Assembly: GCF_963674925.1 (NCBI RefSeq)
Contig: NZ_OY771647.1
Location: 1,131,501-1,195,500, forward strand
Source of the DNA: an uncultured Draconibacterium sp.
GTDB taxonomy: Bacteria > Bacteroidota > Bacteroidia > Bacteroidales > Prolixibacteraceae
Direction of reading: 5' to 3'
DNA length: 64,000 bases
Shown: positions 53,035 through 61,273 of the stretch, in pieces
Layout: each line of letters starts with the position of its first letter
Position numbering within the stretch: the stretch's first letter is position 1
Translations under genes and position numbers: made by a program
Notes under the pieces: model-generated
Told to the model about the DNA's origin: nothing
Seen by the model: only the letters and a program-made list of their open reading frames with translations
Database searches by the model: none

Positions 53035-53787
53035 ATGAAAAAGCCAATTACACTTCTAATCTTTACTCTTGTTACACTAACATCATGTATTTCAGGAAAA
53101 GTAGAAATAACAAAAGACGAATATGTTAGTACAACAAAATCGATCTTAGAGAGCAAATCCAATAACCAATCTGTAATTGCTCACATTGCTCAAACAGATG
53201 AGGATATTGAAATGAGAAAAACAGCACTGGAAAAGCTAACGAATCAATCCGTAATTGCTCACATCGCCCAAACAGATAAGGATATTGATATGAGAAAATT
53301 GGCGTTGGGCAAATCCAACAACCAATCCGTAATTGCTCACATTGCTCAAACAGATGAGGATATTGAAATGAGAAAATTAGCACTGGAAAAGCTAACGAAT
53401 CAATCCGTAATTGCTCACATCGCCCAAACAGATAAGGATATTGATATAAGAAAATTGGCGTTAGGGAAATCCAACAACCAATCTGTAATTTCTCACATTG
53501 CTCAAACAAATGAGGATATTGAAATGAGAAAATTAGCACTGGAAAAGCTAACGAATCAATCTGTAATTTCTCACATTGCTCAAACAGATAAGGATATTGA
53601 TATAAGAAAATTGGCGTTGGGCAAATCCAACAACCAATCTGTAATTGCTCACATTGCTCAAACAGGTGAGGATATTGAAATGAGAAAATTAGCACTGGAA
53701 AAGCTAACGAATCAATCTGTAATTTCTCACATTGCTCAAACAGATAAGGATATCGAGATAAGAAAATTGGCTTTAGAAAAATTATAG
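53035..53787 (+). CDS. Lipoprotein made of eight 26-residue tandem repeats
   Basis: A 250-residue lipoprotein (lipobox LTSC, Cys18). After a 43-residue start come eight repeats of about 26 residues, alternating between two types: NQSVIAHIAQTDEDIEMRK-LALEKLT and NQSVIAHIAQTDKDIDMRK-LALGKSN. Each is a short two-helix unit like HEAT or LRV repeats. The alternation gives a 156-bp higher-order period in DNA, so copy number probably changes by recombination. Likely a surface or periplasmic protein-binding scaffold. Not recognised as a named family. Confidence 0.75.
   Translation: MKKPITLLIFTLVTLTSCISGKVEITKDEYVSTTKSILESKSNNQSVIAHIAQTDEDIEMRKTALEKLTNQSVIAHIAQTDKDIDMRKLALGKSNNQSVIAHIAQTDEDIEMRKLALEKLTNQSVIAHIAQTDKDIDIRKLALGKSNNQSVISHIAQTNEDIEMRKLALEKLTNQSVISHIAQTDKDIDIRKLALGKSNNQSVIAHIAQTGEDIEMRKLALEKLTNQSVISHIAQTDKDIEIRKLALEKL
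53164..53784 (+). repeat. 78-bp tandem repeats (8 units, 156-bp higher-order period)
   Basis: In-frame repeats within the lipoprotein gene; alternate units are almost identical to one another (types A and B), indicating expansion by pairs. Confidence 0.9.
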
Positions 53788-53800
53788 TTAATGTGAATCC

Positions 53801-53860
53801 TCCGCTCGCGCCGATTTGCAATCGGTGTGCAATTCGGTAGAATTGAAATCAACAAACTTT
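53801..53860. repeat. Intergenic repeat, R2 family
   Basis: CCGCTCGCGCCGATTTGCAA then TCGGTGTGCAATTCGGTAGA and ATTGAAATCAACAAACTTT. Here the central palindrome is GATTTGCAATC. Confidence 0.8.
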
Positions 53861-53912
53861 AAAATAAACATAAACCACCAGGTAAAACTACTCTCAAAAT
53901 AATTCTTCTAAC

Positions 53913-54527
53913 ATGAAACTAAAACCTCTTTTATTATCGCTTATTCTACTACTTACACTGTCGGGGTGTTATAATAAGTTTCTCAGCTTTGTGTATAACG
54001 ACAAAGAAATTAGGGTAGTTCGGCTACATGGGAAATATCCTGAAATTGAGATATTTGATTTGAGACAGCAGATTTCGGGGCGAGAGATTAAAACACCTGG
54101 TCTGTTTGCAATGCCGGGCTGGCATGATAAGGTCTATCCTAAATTAACAGAAGAGCACAAAAAAGAAATTATAAAGGGGGTAAATCGGCAATTTACCAAT
54201 GAAGGAGAGAATTATAAGGTAACTTGTATATTGCGAAATTCCATGCAAAAAATCAATGTGCGTCTTTTCAAAAACCGATACTTTGCTACGGTTGAGTTAG
54301 AAGTTTTCTTAAACGATGATAATGATAAATTAATTGACTCGTATAGAACAATTGAATACGTAGAATATAAGACCGGCTCGATGATAAAGGATAATATTAA
54401 TTTGCTCTACAATAAAGCATTAAGGAATGCAGTTCATAAGTGTTTTATCAACTTAACTAAAGTTGATGACATTAAGAGTAAAAACGAGTATTACAGAAAT
54501 AGTAATATCATTAAGTATAAGAAGTAA
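53913..54527 (+). CDS. Hypothetical lipoprotein (204 aa)
   Basis: Lipobox LSGC (Cys19) after MKLKPLLLSLILLLTLSGC. The mature part is mixed alpha/beta: EIRVVRLHGKYPEIEIFDLR, GVNRQFTNEGENYKVTCIL, NRYFATVELEVFLNDDND, and a C-terminal helix. No recognised domain. It stands alone between two repeat elements. Confidence 0.65.
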   Translation: MKLKPLLLSLILLLTLSGCYNKFLSFVYNDKEIRVVRLHGKYPEIEIFDLRQQISGREIKTPGLFAMPGWHDKVYPKLTEEHKKEIIKGVNRQFTNEGENYKVTCILRNSMQKINVRLFKNRYFATVELEVFLNDDNDKLIDSYRTIEYVEYKTGSMIKDNINLLYNKALRNAVHKCFINLTKVDDIKSKNEYYRNSNIIKYKK

Positions 54528-54530
54528 CCC

Positions 54531-54569
54531 TCGCTGCCGCGCCCCCGAAGTTTCGGGGCTTCGCGTGGT
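54531..54569. repeat. Short hairpin repeat, R3-like core
   Basis: GCTGCCGCG then CCCCGAAGTTTCGGGG then CTTCGCGTGGT: the outer CCGCG/CGCGTGG frame of R3 with a different inner stem. A near-identical copy is at 57846-57886. Confidence 0.75.
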
Positions 54570-54590
54570 ATTAAATCAAATTAACCCAAA

Positions 54591-54998
54591 ATGAGAATGC
54601 ATATGAGAACTAAATTAATTAATCAAACTTTAGGCTACCTTAAACTATTTTCAGTGGCTATAATTGTTGTTTCCGCAATAATGACACTTTTTACAAAAGA
54701 TTCCTGGACGTACTCTGAGCTTGAATCTTTGTTTGCGTTTGTGTTGTTGATTGTTTTTTGCATTTATCTGATGCAAAGTGGTTGGACACAAGTAAAAATG
54801 AAAAACCTCAGATCCAGATTTCTGGTTTTTACCGGCTTGTCGATTGGAGCTTTTATAATTGCAATTTGGATTTTTTATATCGTAGAAAACGGAGTACTGA
54901 ATTTCACCGTTATTCATATTATTATACTGACACTTGTAACTTTTATGGTGAACGATGTTCTTCGTTTGAGAGCCCAAAATCGAAATGATAAGGTTTAG
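54591..54998 (+). CDS. Four-helix membrane protein (135 aa)
   Basis: Four hydrophobic segments, about residues 15-33, 45-63, 76-97 and 100-120, with a basic C-terminus (RLRAQNRNDKV). Three Met codons at the start (MRMHMR) make the exact start uncertain. No family recognised. It sits between repeat hairpins. Confidence 0.6.
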   Translation: MRMHMRTKLINQTLGYLKLFSVAIIVVSAIMTLFTKDSWTYSELESLFAFVLLIVFCIYLMQSGWTQVKMKNLRSRFLVFTGLSIGAFIIAIWIFYIVENGVLNFTVIHIIILTLVTFMVNDVLRLRAQNRNDKV

Positions 54999-55019
54999 CT
55001 TTGCGTGAGGTAATTAACT

Positions 55020-55155
55020 CCCGCTCGCGCCGATCCGTCGGCCGACGGACGGTGTGCCATTCGGTAGCATTGAAATCAACAAACTTTCAGCCGCCGGCTG
55101 AGGTAGGGATTACATCCCGTCCGCCAGCTGGCGGACACTGACACATCAGCGGTGA
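55020..55155. repeat. Intergenic repeat, R2 family (long copy)
   Basis: CCGCTCGCGCCGATCCGTCG with the perfect palindrome CCGTCGGCCGACGG, then the conserved TTGAAATCAACAAACTTTCA, GCCGCCGGCTGAGGTA, and an extra hairpin GTCCGCCAGCTGGCGGAC. Confidence 0.85.
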
Positions 55156-55391
55156 GATAATGTTTTCTCCTTTCCCTTCTAATCTATAGTTCCCCCTGGC
55201 TTTACCATAGGCTAGACAACCTCAGTTATACTTTATTAAGCCTTATTGCTTTTGCTAAGCAGGATTCGTACCTTTAAAAGGAGCAATAGCTTGAATAAGT
55301 ACCTGAAATATAAGAATTACACAAAAAGTTGGGACATATAATTGTTAGCACCCACTTTGAAATTAAATTGTTATCCATAAAAACATAGATT
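55156..55391. other. Leader of the second large sulfatase, no gene seen
   Basis: The spacer after the R2 repeat is AT-rich and has no open frame of note. It should hold the promoter of the following sulfatase; none was identified with confidence. Confidence 0.4.
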
Positions 55392-57770
55392 ATGAAAAAA
55401 ATTTTAATCCTTATTTGTATTGCAACAATCGTCTCCTGCACAAGTCAAACGGGAGAGAAACCACCCAGCCAATCTGCAGAGTGGCCGGATCGACTTCATT
55501 TACCCATTGAACCCTACCAGGAAGTAGGAACGATTGCGCCATCACTCGGCGAATCGGATCCCATCGACTGGCCAAAGGAAATAACAGCTCCCGAAGGAGC
55601 ACCGAATGTGCTGCTGGTTATGATGGATGATGTTGGCTTTGGAGCCAGCTCGGCTTTTGGCGGACCAATTCCAACGCCTACCTTCGATCGTATTGCCAAC
55701 GAAGGACTACGTTTCAATAACTTTCATACCACGGCGGTATGTTCGCCTACACGGGCAGCCCTTATCACAGGGCGCAACCACCATGTGGCGTCAACCGGTA
55801 TTATTATGGAATTCTCTACTCCCTATCCGGGCTATCACAGTATGGTTTCGCGGAGTGTAGGTACAATAGGCGAAATTCTGACCGATAATGGATACGGAAC
55901 TTCGTGGTTCGGTAAAAACCATAATGTACCCGACTGGCAGACTTCTCCGGCCGGACCATTTAGTCTTTGGCCAACAGGGCTGGGATTTGAGTATTTTTAC
56001 GGTTTCCTTGGCGGAGATGCGCATCAATACCGGCCACCGGTATACGAGAATACAAGGCCGGTTGAACCCTATTTAGATCAAGAGGATTACCACTTCGATA
56101 AAGATATGGCCGACCATACCATCAGATGGATCAGAGACCAAAAATCGGTGTGGCCCAACAAACCATTTTTTAGTTACTACACACCGGGAACAGCTCATGC
56201 TCCTCATCACGCACCTAAAGAGTGGATCGATAAGTTTAAAGGACAGTTTGACGAGGGTTGGGAAAGTTTACGCAAGATGACCTTTGAACGACAAAAAGAA
56301 ATTGGAGTTATTCCTGAAGATGCAGTGCTTAACCCAACACCCGACAGCTATAAAAAATGGGACAGCTTATCGGATAAAGAAAAAATGGTAGCCGCCCGCG
56401 AAATGGAATGCTACGCCGCAGCGCTCGCCCATGCCGACTACCAGGTAGGTCGTGTAATGGAAGCCATAGAAGCGATGGGAGAACTGGACAATACATTGGT
56501 GATTTACATTATGGGCGATAATGGTGCAAGTGCAGAAGATCCAACCGGTTTAGGAATGACCAGCGAGATTGGAACCCTGGGTAACGGTGTGGTTGACGAT
56601 ATTGATTATATGGTTGAGAACCTGGATCTGTTTGGTACAATGTGGTTTGAAAATCACTACTCGCACAGTTGGGCGCATGCCATGAACACACCTTTCCAGT
56701 GGGATAAAAAGATAGCTTCTCACCTGGGCGGAACAAGAACCGGTATGGCACTGATGTGGAAAGGTCATATTATTGATCCCGGAAGTATTCGTGACCAGTT
56801 CAGTCATGTAAATGATATTGTGCCCACCATTCTTGACGCAGCCAATATTCCCCAACCGAAAACGATCAACGGTTTTGAACAGGTGCCAATGAACGGAACG
56901 AGCCTGGTTTATACCTTCAACGATCCCGATGCTGAAGAAAGACACAAAACACAATATTTTGAAATTATTGGTAACCAGGGGATTTATCACGACGGCTGGA
57001 TTGCAAGTACAACGCCCAAACGCCTGCCATGGGAAGGACGTGGCGAAAGCAGTCCTGATCCATTTAACGATTACAACTGGGAACTGTACAACCTGACAGA
57101 AGATTATAGTCAGTCGAATAATATAGCTGATGAATATCCTGAGAAACTGGAAGAACTTCGCGCTATATTTAAATCGGAGGCCGAGAAAAACAAAGTATTC
57201 CCGCTCGACGACCGCTATATCGAGCGTGCCTCACCCGAATTCAGACCGGAGCCCAATCGTGGTCGTAAAGAATTCGTTTATTATGGAAGTACAAACCGTA
57301 TCCCTGAAGGTTCTGCCGTTGGGACTAAAAACACCTCGTTTACCATTACTGCCAAACTCAATATTCCGAGTGGAGGCGCCGAGGGAATGATCATCACTCA
57401 GGGTGGATGGTTCGCCGGTTATGGTCTGATGCTTCTTGACGGGAAACCGACTTTTGCTTATTCAAAATCGCACTACCCTAAAGACAAATACGAGGTTGCT
57501 GCCAGCAAGGCAATTCCTGCAGGTAAACATACGCTTGTACTTGATTTTGCCTACGATGGCGATGGAGCCGGTAAAGGAGCTACAGCCACACTTCTGGTTG
57601 ATGGAGAGCAGGTAGCACAAGGCCGGATTGATGAAACCGTACCAACGCGCTATTCGATGACTGAAGGACTGGAAGTAGGCCGCGATGCTGGAATGCCAGT
57701 AACAAAAGAGTACAAGGTTCCGTTTAACTTTACCGGAGAAATTGAAACGGTTACTGTTACATTACCATAA
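55392..57770 (+). CDS. Large lipoprotein arylsulfatase (CSPTR motif), second copy
   Basis: A 792-residue lipoprotein (lipobox TIVSC, Cys16) closely parallel in layout to the 46.2-kb sulfatase. NVLLVMMDDVGFG gives Asp79/Asp80, TTAVCSPTRAALITGRNHH the formylglycine Cys117, and YIMGDNGAS the second metal site. The C-terminal beta-sandwich starts around SFTITAKLNIPSGG and ends GEIETVTVTLP. The sequences are related but clearly diverged, suggesting different sulfated substrates. Upstream and downstream are R2 repeats. Confidence 0.92.
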   Translation: MKKILILICIATIVSCTSQTGEKPPSQSAEWPDRLHLPIEPYQEVGTIAPSLGESDPIDWPKEITAPEGAPNVLLVMMDDVGFGASSAFGGPIPTPTFDRIANEGLRFNNFHTTAVCSPTRAALITGRNHHVASTGIIMEFSTPYPGYHSMVSRSVGTIGEILTDNGYGTSWFGKNHNVPDWQTSPAGPFSLWPTGLGFEYFYGFLGGDAHQYRPPVYENTRPVEPYLDQEDYHFDKDMADHTIRWIRDQKSVWPNKPFFSYYTPGTAHAPHHAPKEWIDKFKGQFDEGWESLRKMTFERQKEIGVIPEDAVLNPTPDSYKKWDSLSDKEKMVAAREMECYAAALAHADYQVGRVMEAIEAMGELDNTLVIYIMGDNGASAEDPTGLGMTSEIGTLGNGVVDDIDYMVENLDLFGTMWFENHYSHSWAHAMNTPFQWDKKIASHLGGTRTGMALMWKGHIIDPGSIRDQFSHVNDIVPTILDAANIPQPKTINGFEQVPMNGTSLVYTFNDPDAEERHKTQYFEIIGNQGIYHDGWIASTTPKRLPWEGRGESSPDPFNDYNWELYNLTEDYSQSNNIADEYPEKLEELRAIFKSEAEKNKVFPLDDRYIERASPEFRPEPNRGRKEFVYYGSTNRIPEGSAVGTKNTSFTITAKLNIPSGGAEGMIITQGGWFAGYGLMLLDGKPTFAYSKSHYPKDKYEVAASKAIPAGKHTLVLDFAYDGDGAGKGATATLLVDGEQVAQGRIDETVPTRYSMTEGLEVGRDAGMPVTKEYKVPFNFTGEIETVTVTLP

Positions 57771-57795
57771 ATAAAATGTAACCTACGAATAAGGA

Positions 57796-57845
57796 AAAAC
57801 CTGGATGAAAATGCTGTAAATGGTATTTGATTCCGGGTTTTTTTC
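57796..57845 (+). terminator. Weak rho-independent terminator
   Basis: AAAAACCTGGAT...ATTCCGGGTTTTTTT with a long loop, 25 bp after the sulfatase stop. Confidence 0.5.
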
Positions 57846-57886
57846 TTCGCTGCCGCGCCCCCGAAGTTTCGGGGCTTCGTGTGGTG
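57846..57886. repeat. Short hairpin repeat, R3-like core
   Basis: Almost identical to 54531-54569: CGCTGCCGCG, CCCCGAAGTTTCGGGG, CTTCGTGTGG. Confidence 0.75.
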
Positions 57887-57907
57887 TAGGTAATAACCCG
57901 TGATACC

Positions 57908-58020
57908 CCGCTTGCGCCGATCCGTCGGCTTACGGACGGTGTATCTTCGGCAGAATTGAAATCAACAAACTTTCAGCCGTTGGCTGAGGTATAGATTAAA
58001 AAACCGCAGCAGCGGTGCGA
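57908..58020. repeat. Intergenic repeat, R2 family
   Basis: GCTTGCGCCGATCCGTCGG...ACGGACGGTGT, TTGAAATCAACAAACTTTCA, GCCGTTGGCTGAGGTATAGA, then GCAGCAGCGGTG. Confidence 0.85.
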
Positions 58021-58049
58021 TATACCAACAAACTTATTCAGAAACGTTA

Positions 58050-58163
58050 TAGCCCGGGTATTATACATATACTTCGTTTTGCAAAGATTTTATACACCAT
58101 TTCGAAGGCAGGGAACTTGATACGATTGAAGTAGAAGAAGTTAACGAATGTTGGAACAGTTAA
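58050..58163 (+). pseudogene. Possible 3' fragment of a lost gene
   Basis: A stretch preceding DUF6090 reads SFCKDFIHHFEGRELDTIEV then EEVNECWNS and a stop, in a frame closed upstream by a TAG. The residue composition looks coding, but the piece is too short to assign. Confidence 0.25.
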
Positions 58164-58321
58164 AAATCCTTTGGATGATATATTTGACAATTCAATATAA
58201 TAAGTGTATTTTCTATGCCCATTGGGAGGTGTAACAGCACTTTTTAAAACGATACAATAAACAGATTAACAACAGTGATGTTCCATAGTAGTTGTGCTTC
58301 ATTATCAAAAACCGTTAACCA

Positions 58322-59071
58322 ATGATAAAATTCTTTAGAAAAATCAGACAACAATTGGCCTACGAAAATAATGTATCCAAATACATGAGATATGCTATTG
58401 GTGAAATTGTGCTCGTTGTCATCGGAATTCTGATAGCACTTTCATTAAACAACTGGAATGAAGGTAGAAAAGGAAGGATCTATGAAATAAAAGCATTGAA
58501 AGAAATATCTGCTGCATTAAAAACTGACTCAATTGTCAATAAAGGAATACAAGAAAGAGTTCAAAGACGGGATACAGCTATAAACAACATTCTTTCTTAT
58601 TTAAAGAGTGGAGCCACCAATGCAGATTCGATGCTAATTGAAAACCTGAAAGATTCAAATACTGGTATTAAAATTAGTTTCAACGGAGGGGCATATGAAG
58701 CGCTAAAATCAAAAGGATTGGAGTACATTAGGAATGATTCGTTGCGTAACATGATCGTTGCTGCGTATGAATTTTGGTTACCCAGAAATGAGATTTTTGG
58801 GGATGATGGGAGAAAAGATTATATCTTAAATAATATAGATCAATTACACGAGAAAGTTACTGATCTTTCTATTGAATCAAATGGAGGAAATAATAGTATA
58901 AAAGAATCCATCATCTTAAATTCTAATGAAAAGAGAGAGGCGTTAATGCGTTTAATGAACCTCCAAATGGAGCTAACAGAATCTTACAGGGGGCTTCTAC
59001 TCACCCAATCACGTAAAATCAATCAAGTACAAACACAGATACGTTTAGAACTGGAAAAGTCTAAGCATTGA
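58322..59071 (+). CDS. DUF6090 family membrane-anchored protein
   Basis: A 249-residue protein starting with the DUF6090 hallmark MIKFFRKIRQQLAYENNVSK, then YMRYAIGEIVLVVIGILIAL and SLNNWNEGRK. That means one N-terminal transmembrane helix and a helical domain with a conserved YEALKSKGLEYIRNDSLRN block. It is intact, unlike most copies in the 0-2.6 kb array, and single. Function of the family is unknown. Confidence 0.85.
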   Translation: MIKFFRKIRQQLAYENNVSKYMRYAIGEIVLVVIGILIALSLNNWNEGRKGRIYEIKALKEISAALKTDSIVNKGIQERVQRRDTAINNILSYLKSGATNADSMLIENLKDSNTGIKISFNGGAYEALKSKGLEYIRNDSLRNMIVAAYEFWLPRNEIFGDDGRKDYILNNIDQLHEKVTDLSIESNGGNNSIKESIILNSNEKREALMRLMNLQMELTESYRGLLLTQSRKINQVQTQIRLELEKSKH

Positions 59072-59086
59072 ACCAAAAGGTAAATT

Positions 59087-59135
59087 GAAATCTCAACGGC
59101 TCAGTTTTCCTTTTTAGACAGATTGCCGTTGTGTG
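59087..59135 (+). repeat. R4 direct repeat, copy 1
   Basis: The 49-bp segment containing TCTCAACGGCT, CTTTTTAG and GCCGTTGTGTG is about 84% identical to 63361-63409. Both lie just upstream of a gene. Confidence 0.65.
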
Positions 59136-59185
59136 TCACACGAACGAAATCAAGGAAGTCCTATACTAAAACAGGATATTTAATT

Positions 59186-60259
59186 ATGAAGAATTTATAT
59201 AGAAGTTGTGTACTGGTTTTTATAGCTACAATATATTTTTCATTTACAGGCTACAGCTCAAAATCAGATAAAACATTTGATGTTGTAATTGACACCGATT
59301 TAGGGGGCGATCCTGATGATATTCAGTCCTTGTTCAGAGCCGTTCATTATAGTGATATAATCAAGATTAAAGGTATAATATCAACACCAAACACGAATAA
59401 AAACGCGCATCCCTGGGATACAATAAGAAATACCGACTTAATTAAACACTGGATTAAACGTGTTGATGTAGAACAAATTCGGTCGAACGGGTTTCCGGAA
59501 TTAATGCCTGAAAAGGAATTACTCTCAATGGTTAAAGCGGGTTCAGTTACCAGTGGGGCACCTTCATTAAAAGGCGCTTCAGAGGGTTCGGACTGGATAG
59601 TAGAGGCTGCCCGAAATTATTCAAAGGAAAAACCGCTTTGGATACTTGTATGGGGAAGTATAACAACAACAGCACAGGCTTTGTATGATGCTCCTGATAT
59701 AGCAGATAAAATTCGGATTTACTTTATTGGTTCCACAAACACATTGCACGATACTGCCAGCAGAAATTTCATTTATAATTTCATGGAAAATAAATATCCT
59801 GATTTATGGTGGATAGAGAATGGAATACTTCCGCGGGGAAGTCATGAAACATTCAGAGGGATTTACCAGTCTGGTTTTCAGGAGGGAGAATGGTCGTATA
59901 CCTCATTTATTGATCATAACATCAGAGATCATGGTTCAAATCATAATGGTCTGTTTGAGGAGAAATGCGGAGATGTTTTTCCGGTGGCCAACTATCCCAA
60001 AAACAGCTTAAAGGAGGGAGATAGTCCTTCGATTTTGTATTTACTATCCCCAGTTATTGGAAATGTCGGAGATGTTGATGACCCTACCCGGGAAAGTTGG
60101 GGTGGACAATTTCGAAATTACAATGTAGATAAATACCCAAACTACTACGTTGATTTGGACTTGTCGGCAGAGCTGTGTCAAATGACCATTGGTAAATGGC
60201 GGTACAATATTTTGAAGGATTGGAAGCAAAGATGGGACAGATATGATAAAAGAGAATAA
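59186..60259 (+). CDS. DUF1593 nucleoside-hydrolase-like protein
   Basis: From ATG 59186 (MKNLYRSCVLVFIATIYFSF) the protein has a signal peptide and then the nucleoside-hydrolase-like start DVVIDTDLGGDPDDIQSL, which supplies the calcium-binding Asp cluster. WILVWGSITTTAQAL and RNFIYNFMENKYPDLWWIEN fit DUF1593. An earlier in-frame ATG at 59123 lacks a signal peptide. The family is secreted and often found with polysaccharide-degradation genes; possible activity on N-ribosides or cellulose-linked substrates is unproven. 357 residues. Confidence 0.82.
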   Translation: MKNLYRSCVLVFIATIYFSFTGYSSKSDKTFDVVIDTDLGGDPDDIQSLFRAVHYSDIIKIKGIISTPNTNKNAHPWDTIRNTDLIKHWIKRVDVEQIRSNGFPELMPEKELLSMVKAGSVTSGAPSLKGASEGSDWIVEAARNYSKEKPLWILVWGSITTTAQALYDAPDIADKIRIYFIGSTNTLHDTASRNFIYNFMENKYPDLWWIENGILPRGSHETFRGIYQSGFQEGEWSYTSFIDHNIRDHGSNHNGLFEEKCGDVFPVANYPKNSLKEGDSPSILYLLSPVIGNVGDVDDPTRESWGGQFRNYNVDKYPNYYVDLDLSAELCQMTIGKWRYNILKDWKQRWDRYDKRE

Positions 60260-60270
60260 AAATTAATTAC

Positions 60271-60383
60271 CTCGTTCGCGCCGATCCGTCAGCCGACGGA
60301 CGGTGTGTCTTCGACAGAATTGAAATCAACAAACTTTCAGCCGCCGGCTGAGGTATAGATTACAAAACCTCACCAGCGTAGGG
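60271..60383. repeat. Intergenic repeat, R2 family
   Basis: TCGTTCGCGCCGATCCGTCA, GCCGACGGACGGTGTGTC, TTGAAATCAACAAACTTTCA, GCCGCCGGCTGAGGTATAGA. Confidence 0.85.
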
Positions 60384-60404
60384 AATAAAAAAAGAGTTCA
60401 ACAA

Positions 60405-61187
60405 ATGAGAAATTGGATATTAATATTTGTCATTCTAATCTTTATTACTTTTAGCGGTTATGGACAAGAGCGGGAATGGCTATTAAACAAAGATTCTCTT
60501 TTTACATCAATATCTTCTGAACATTTTAATCTATATACTTTTGAGGGGCATCTAAGTGAGAAAACAAAGTCAAATTTCCTAAATGAAAGGGAATCTGCTT
60601 ATCGACAGATTTCCTATTTTTTTCAGATTAACACTGATTTATCGGTCAATATTTTTCTTTTCAAGAGTAAGCCAACAAAGTATAATCTTACTGGTCATGA
60701 AGGTTTTGGATGGGGATTTGACAATAATATTGTTGAGGTATTTAATAATTCAATACGTCTTGACCCTTATCATGAGTTAGCGCATGTAATTGGATATACA
60801 CTTAATAAACCTCCTGCGATGATTGATGAGGGTACTGCAGTTTATCTATCTCAGTTATATGGAGACAAAGCCTTTTCAAGATTAATTGGTTACCCGACAA
60901 AAAGTATTAATGAGATCCTTTTGTTGCTTAACGAAAACGAAAAGGAGCTAACTATCTCAACTTTACTTTCATATAATGATATTGGTGATAATTTAGCGTA
61001 TTGCATGTCAGCATCTTTTGTTGAATTCTTAATCAAGGAATTTGGGAAACAAAAATTCCTGGAGTTGTATAAATCATTATCAAATTCAGATAGTGTCAAA
61101 AATAAAGAGATATTTGAGAGGATTTACAGTATAAAATTTGATCAAATCGAAAATGAATGGGCAAAACAAACATATATTAGCAATTGA
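60405..61187 (+). CDS. Secreted HExxH metallopeptidase-like protein (260 aa)
   Basis: A signal peptide (cleavage near SGYGQ, residue 21) precedes a domain with LDPYHELAHVIGYTLNKPPA, an HExxH zinc motif, and MIDEGTAVYLSQ, whose Glu is the likely third ligand (gluzincin layout, peptidase-MA type). The C-terminal helices (FVEFLIKEFGKQKFLELYKS) complete the small fold. A periplasmic protease is likely; substrate unknown. Confidence 0.75.
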   Translation: MRNWILIFVILIFITFSGYGQEREWLLNKDSLFTSISSEHFNLYTFEGHLSEKTKSNFLNERESAYRQISYFFQINTDLSVNIFLFKSKPTKYNLTGHEGFGWGFDNNIVEVFNNSIRLDPYHELAHVIGYTLNKPPAMIDEGTAVYLSQLYGDKAFSRLIGYPTKSINEILLLLNENEKELTISTLLSYNDIGDNLAYCMSASFVEFLIKEFGKQKFLELYKSLSNSDSVKNKEIFERIYSIKFDQIENEWAKQTYISN

Positions 61188-61199
61188 AAATAATTAACG

Positions 61200-61250
61200 C
61201 TGCTCGCGCCGAATTGCAATCAACAAACTTTCAGCCAGCGGTGTTGGCAC
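61200..61250. repeat. Intergenic repeat, R2 family (short, deleted copy)
   Basis: CTGCTCGCGCCGA joins directly to ATTGCAATCAACAAACTTTC then AGCCAGCGGTG; the middle palindrome is missing. Confidence 0.75.
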
Positions 61251-61273
61251 AAATAATCAATTATAAAAGAAAA

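Noticed and set aside
53164..53784. CRISPR-like array (regular 78-bp repeats)
   Set aside because: The repeats are contiguous, in frame and encode a lipoprotein; there are no unique spacers.
53126..53821. Minus-strand frame of 231 codons over the repeat gene
   Set aside because: It is an antisense shadow of the repetitive lipoprotein gene; the plus strand has the signal peptide and lipobox.
61184..61273. Longer N-terminus of the GH97 protein
   Set aside because: It reads through an R2 repeat and puts 30 residues before a clean lipoprotein signal.
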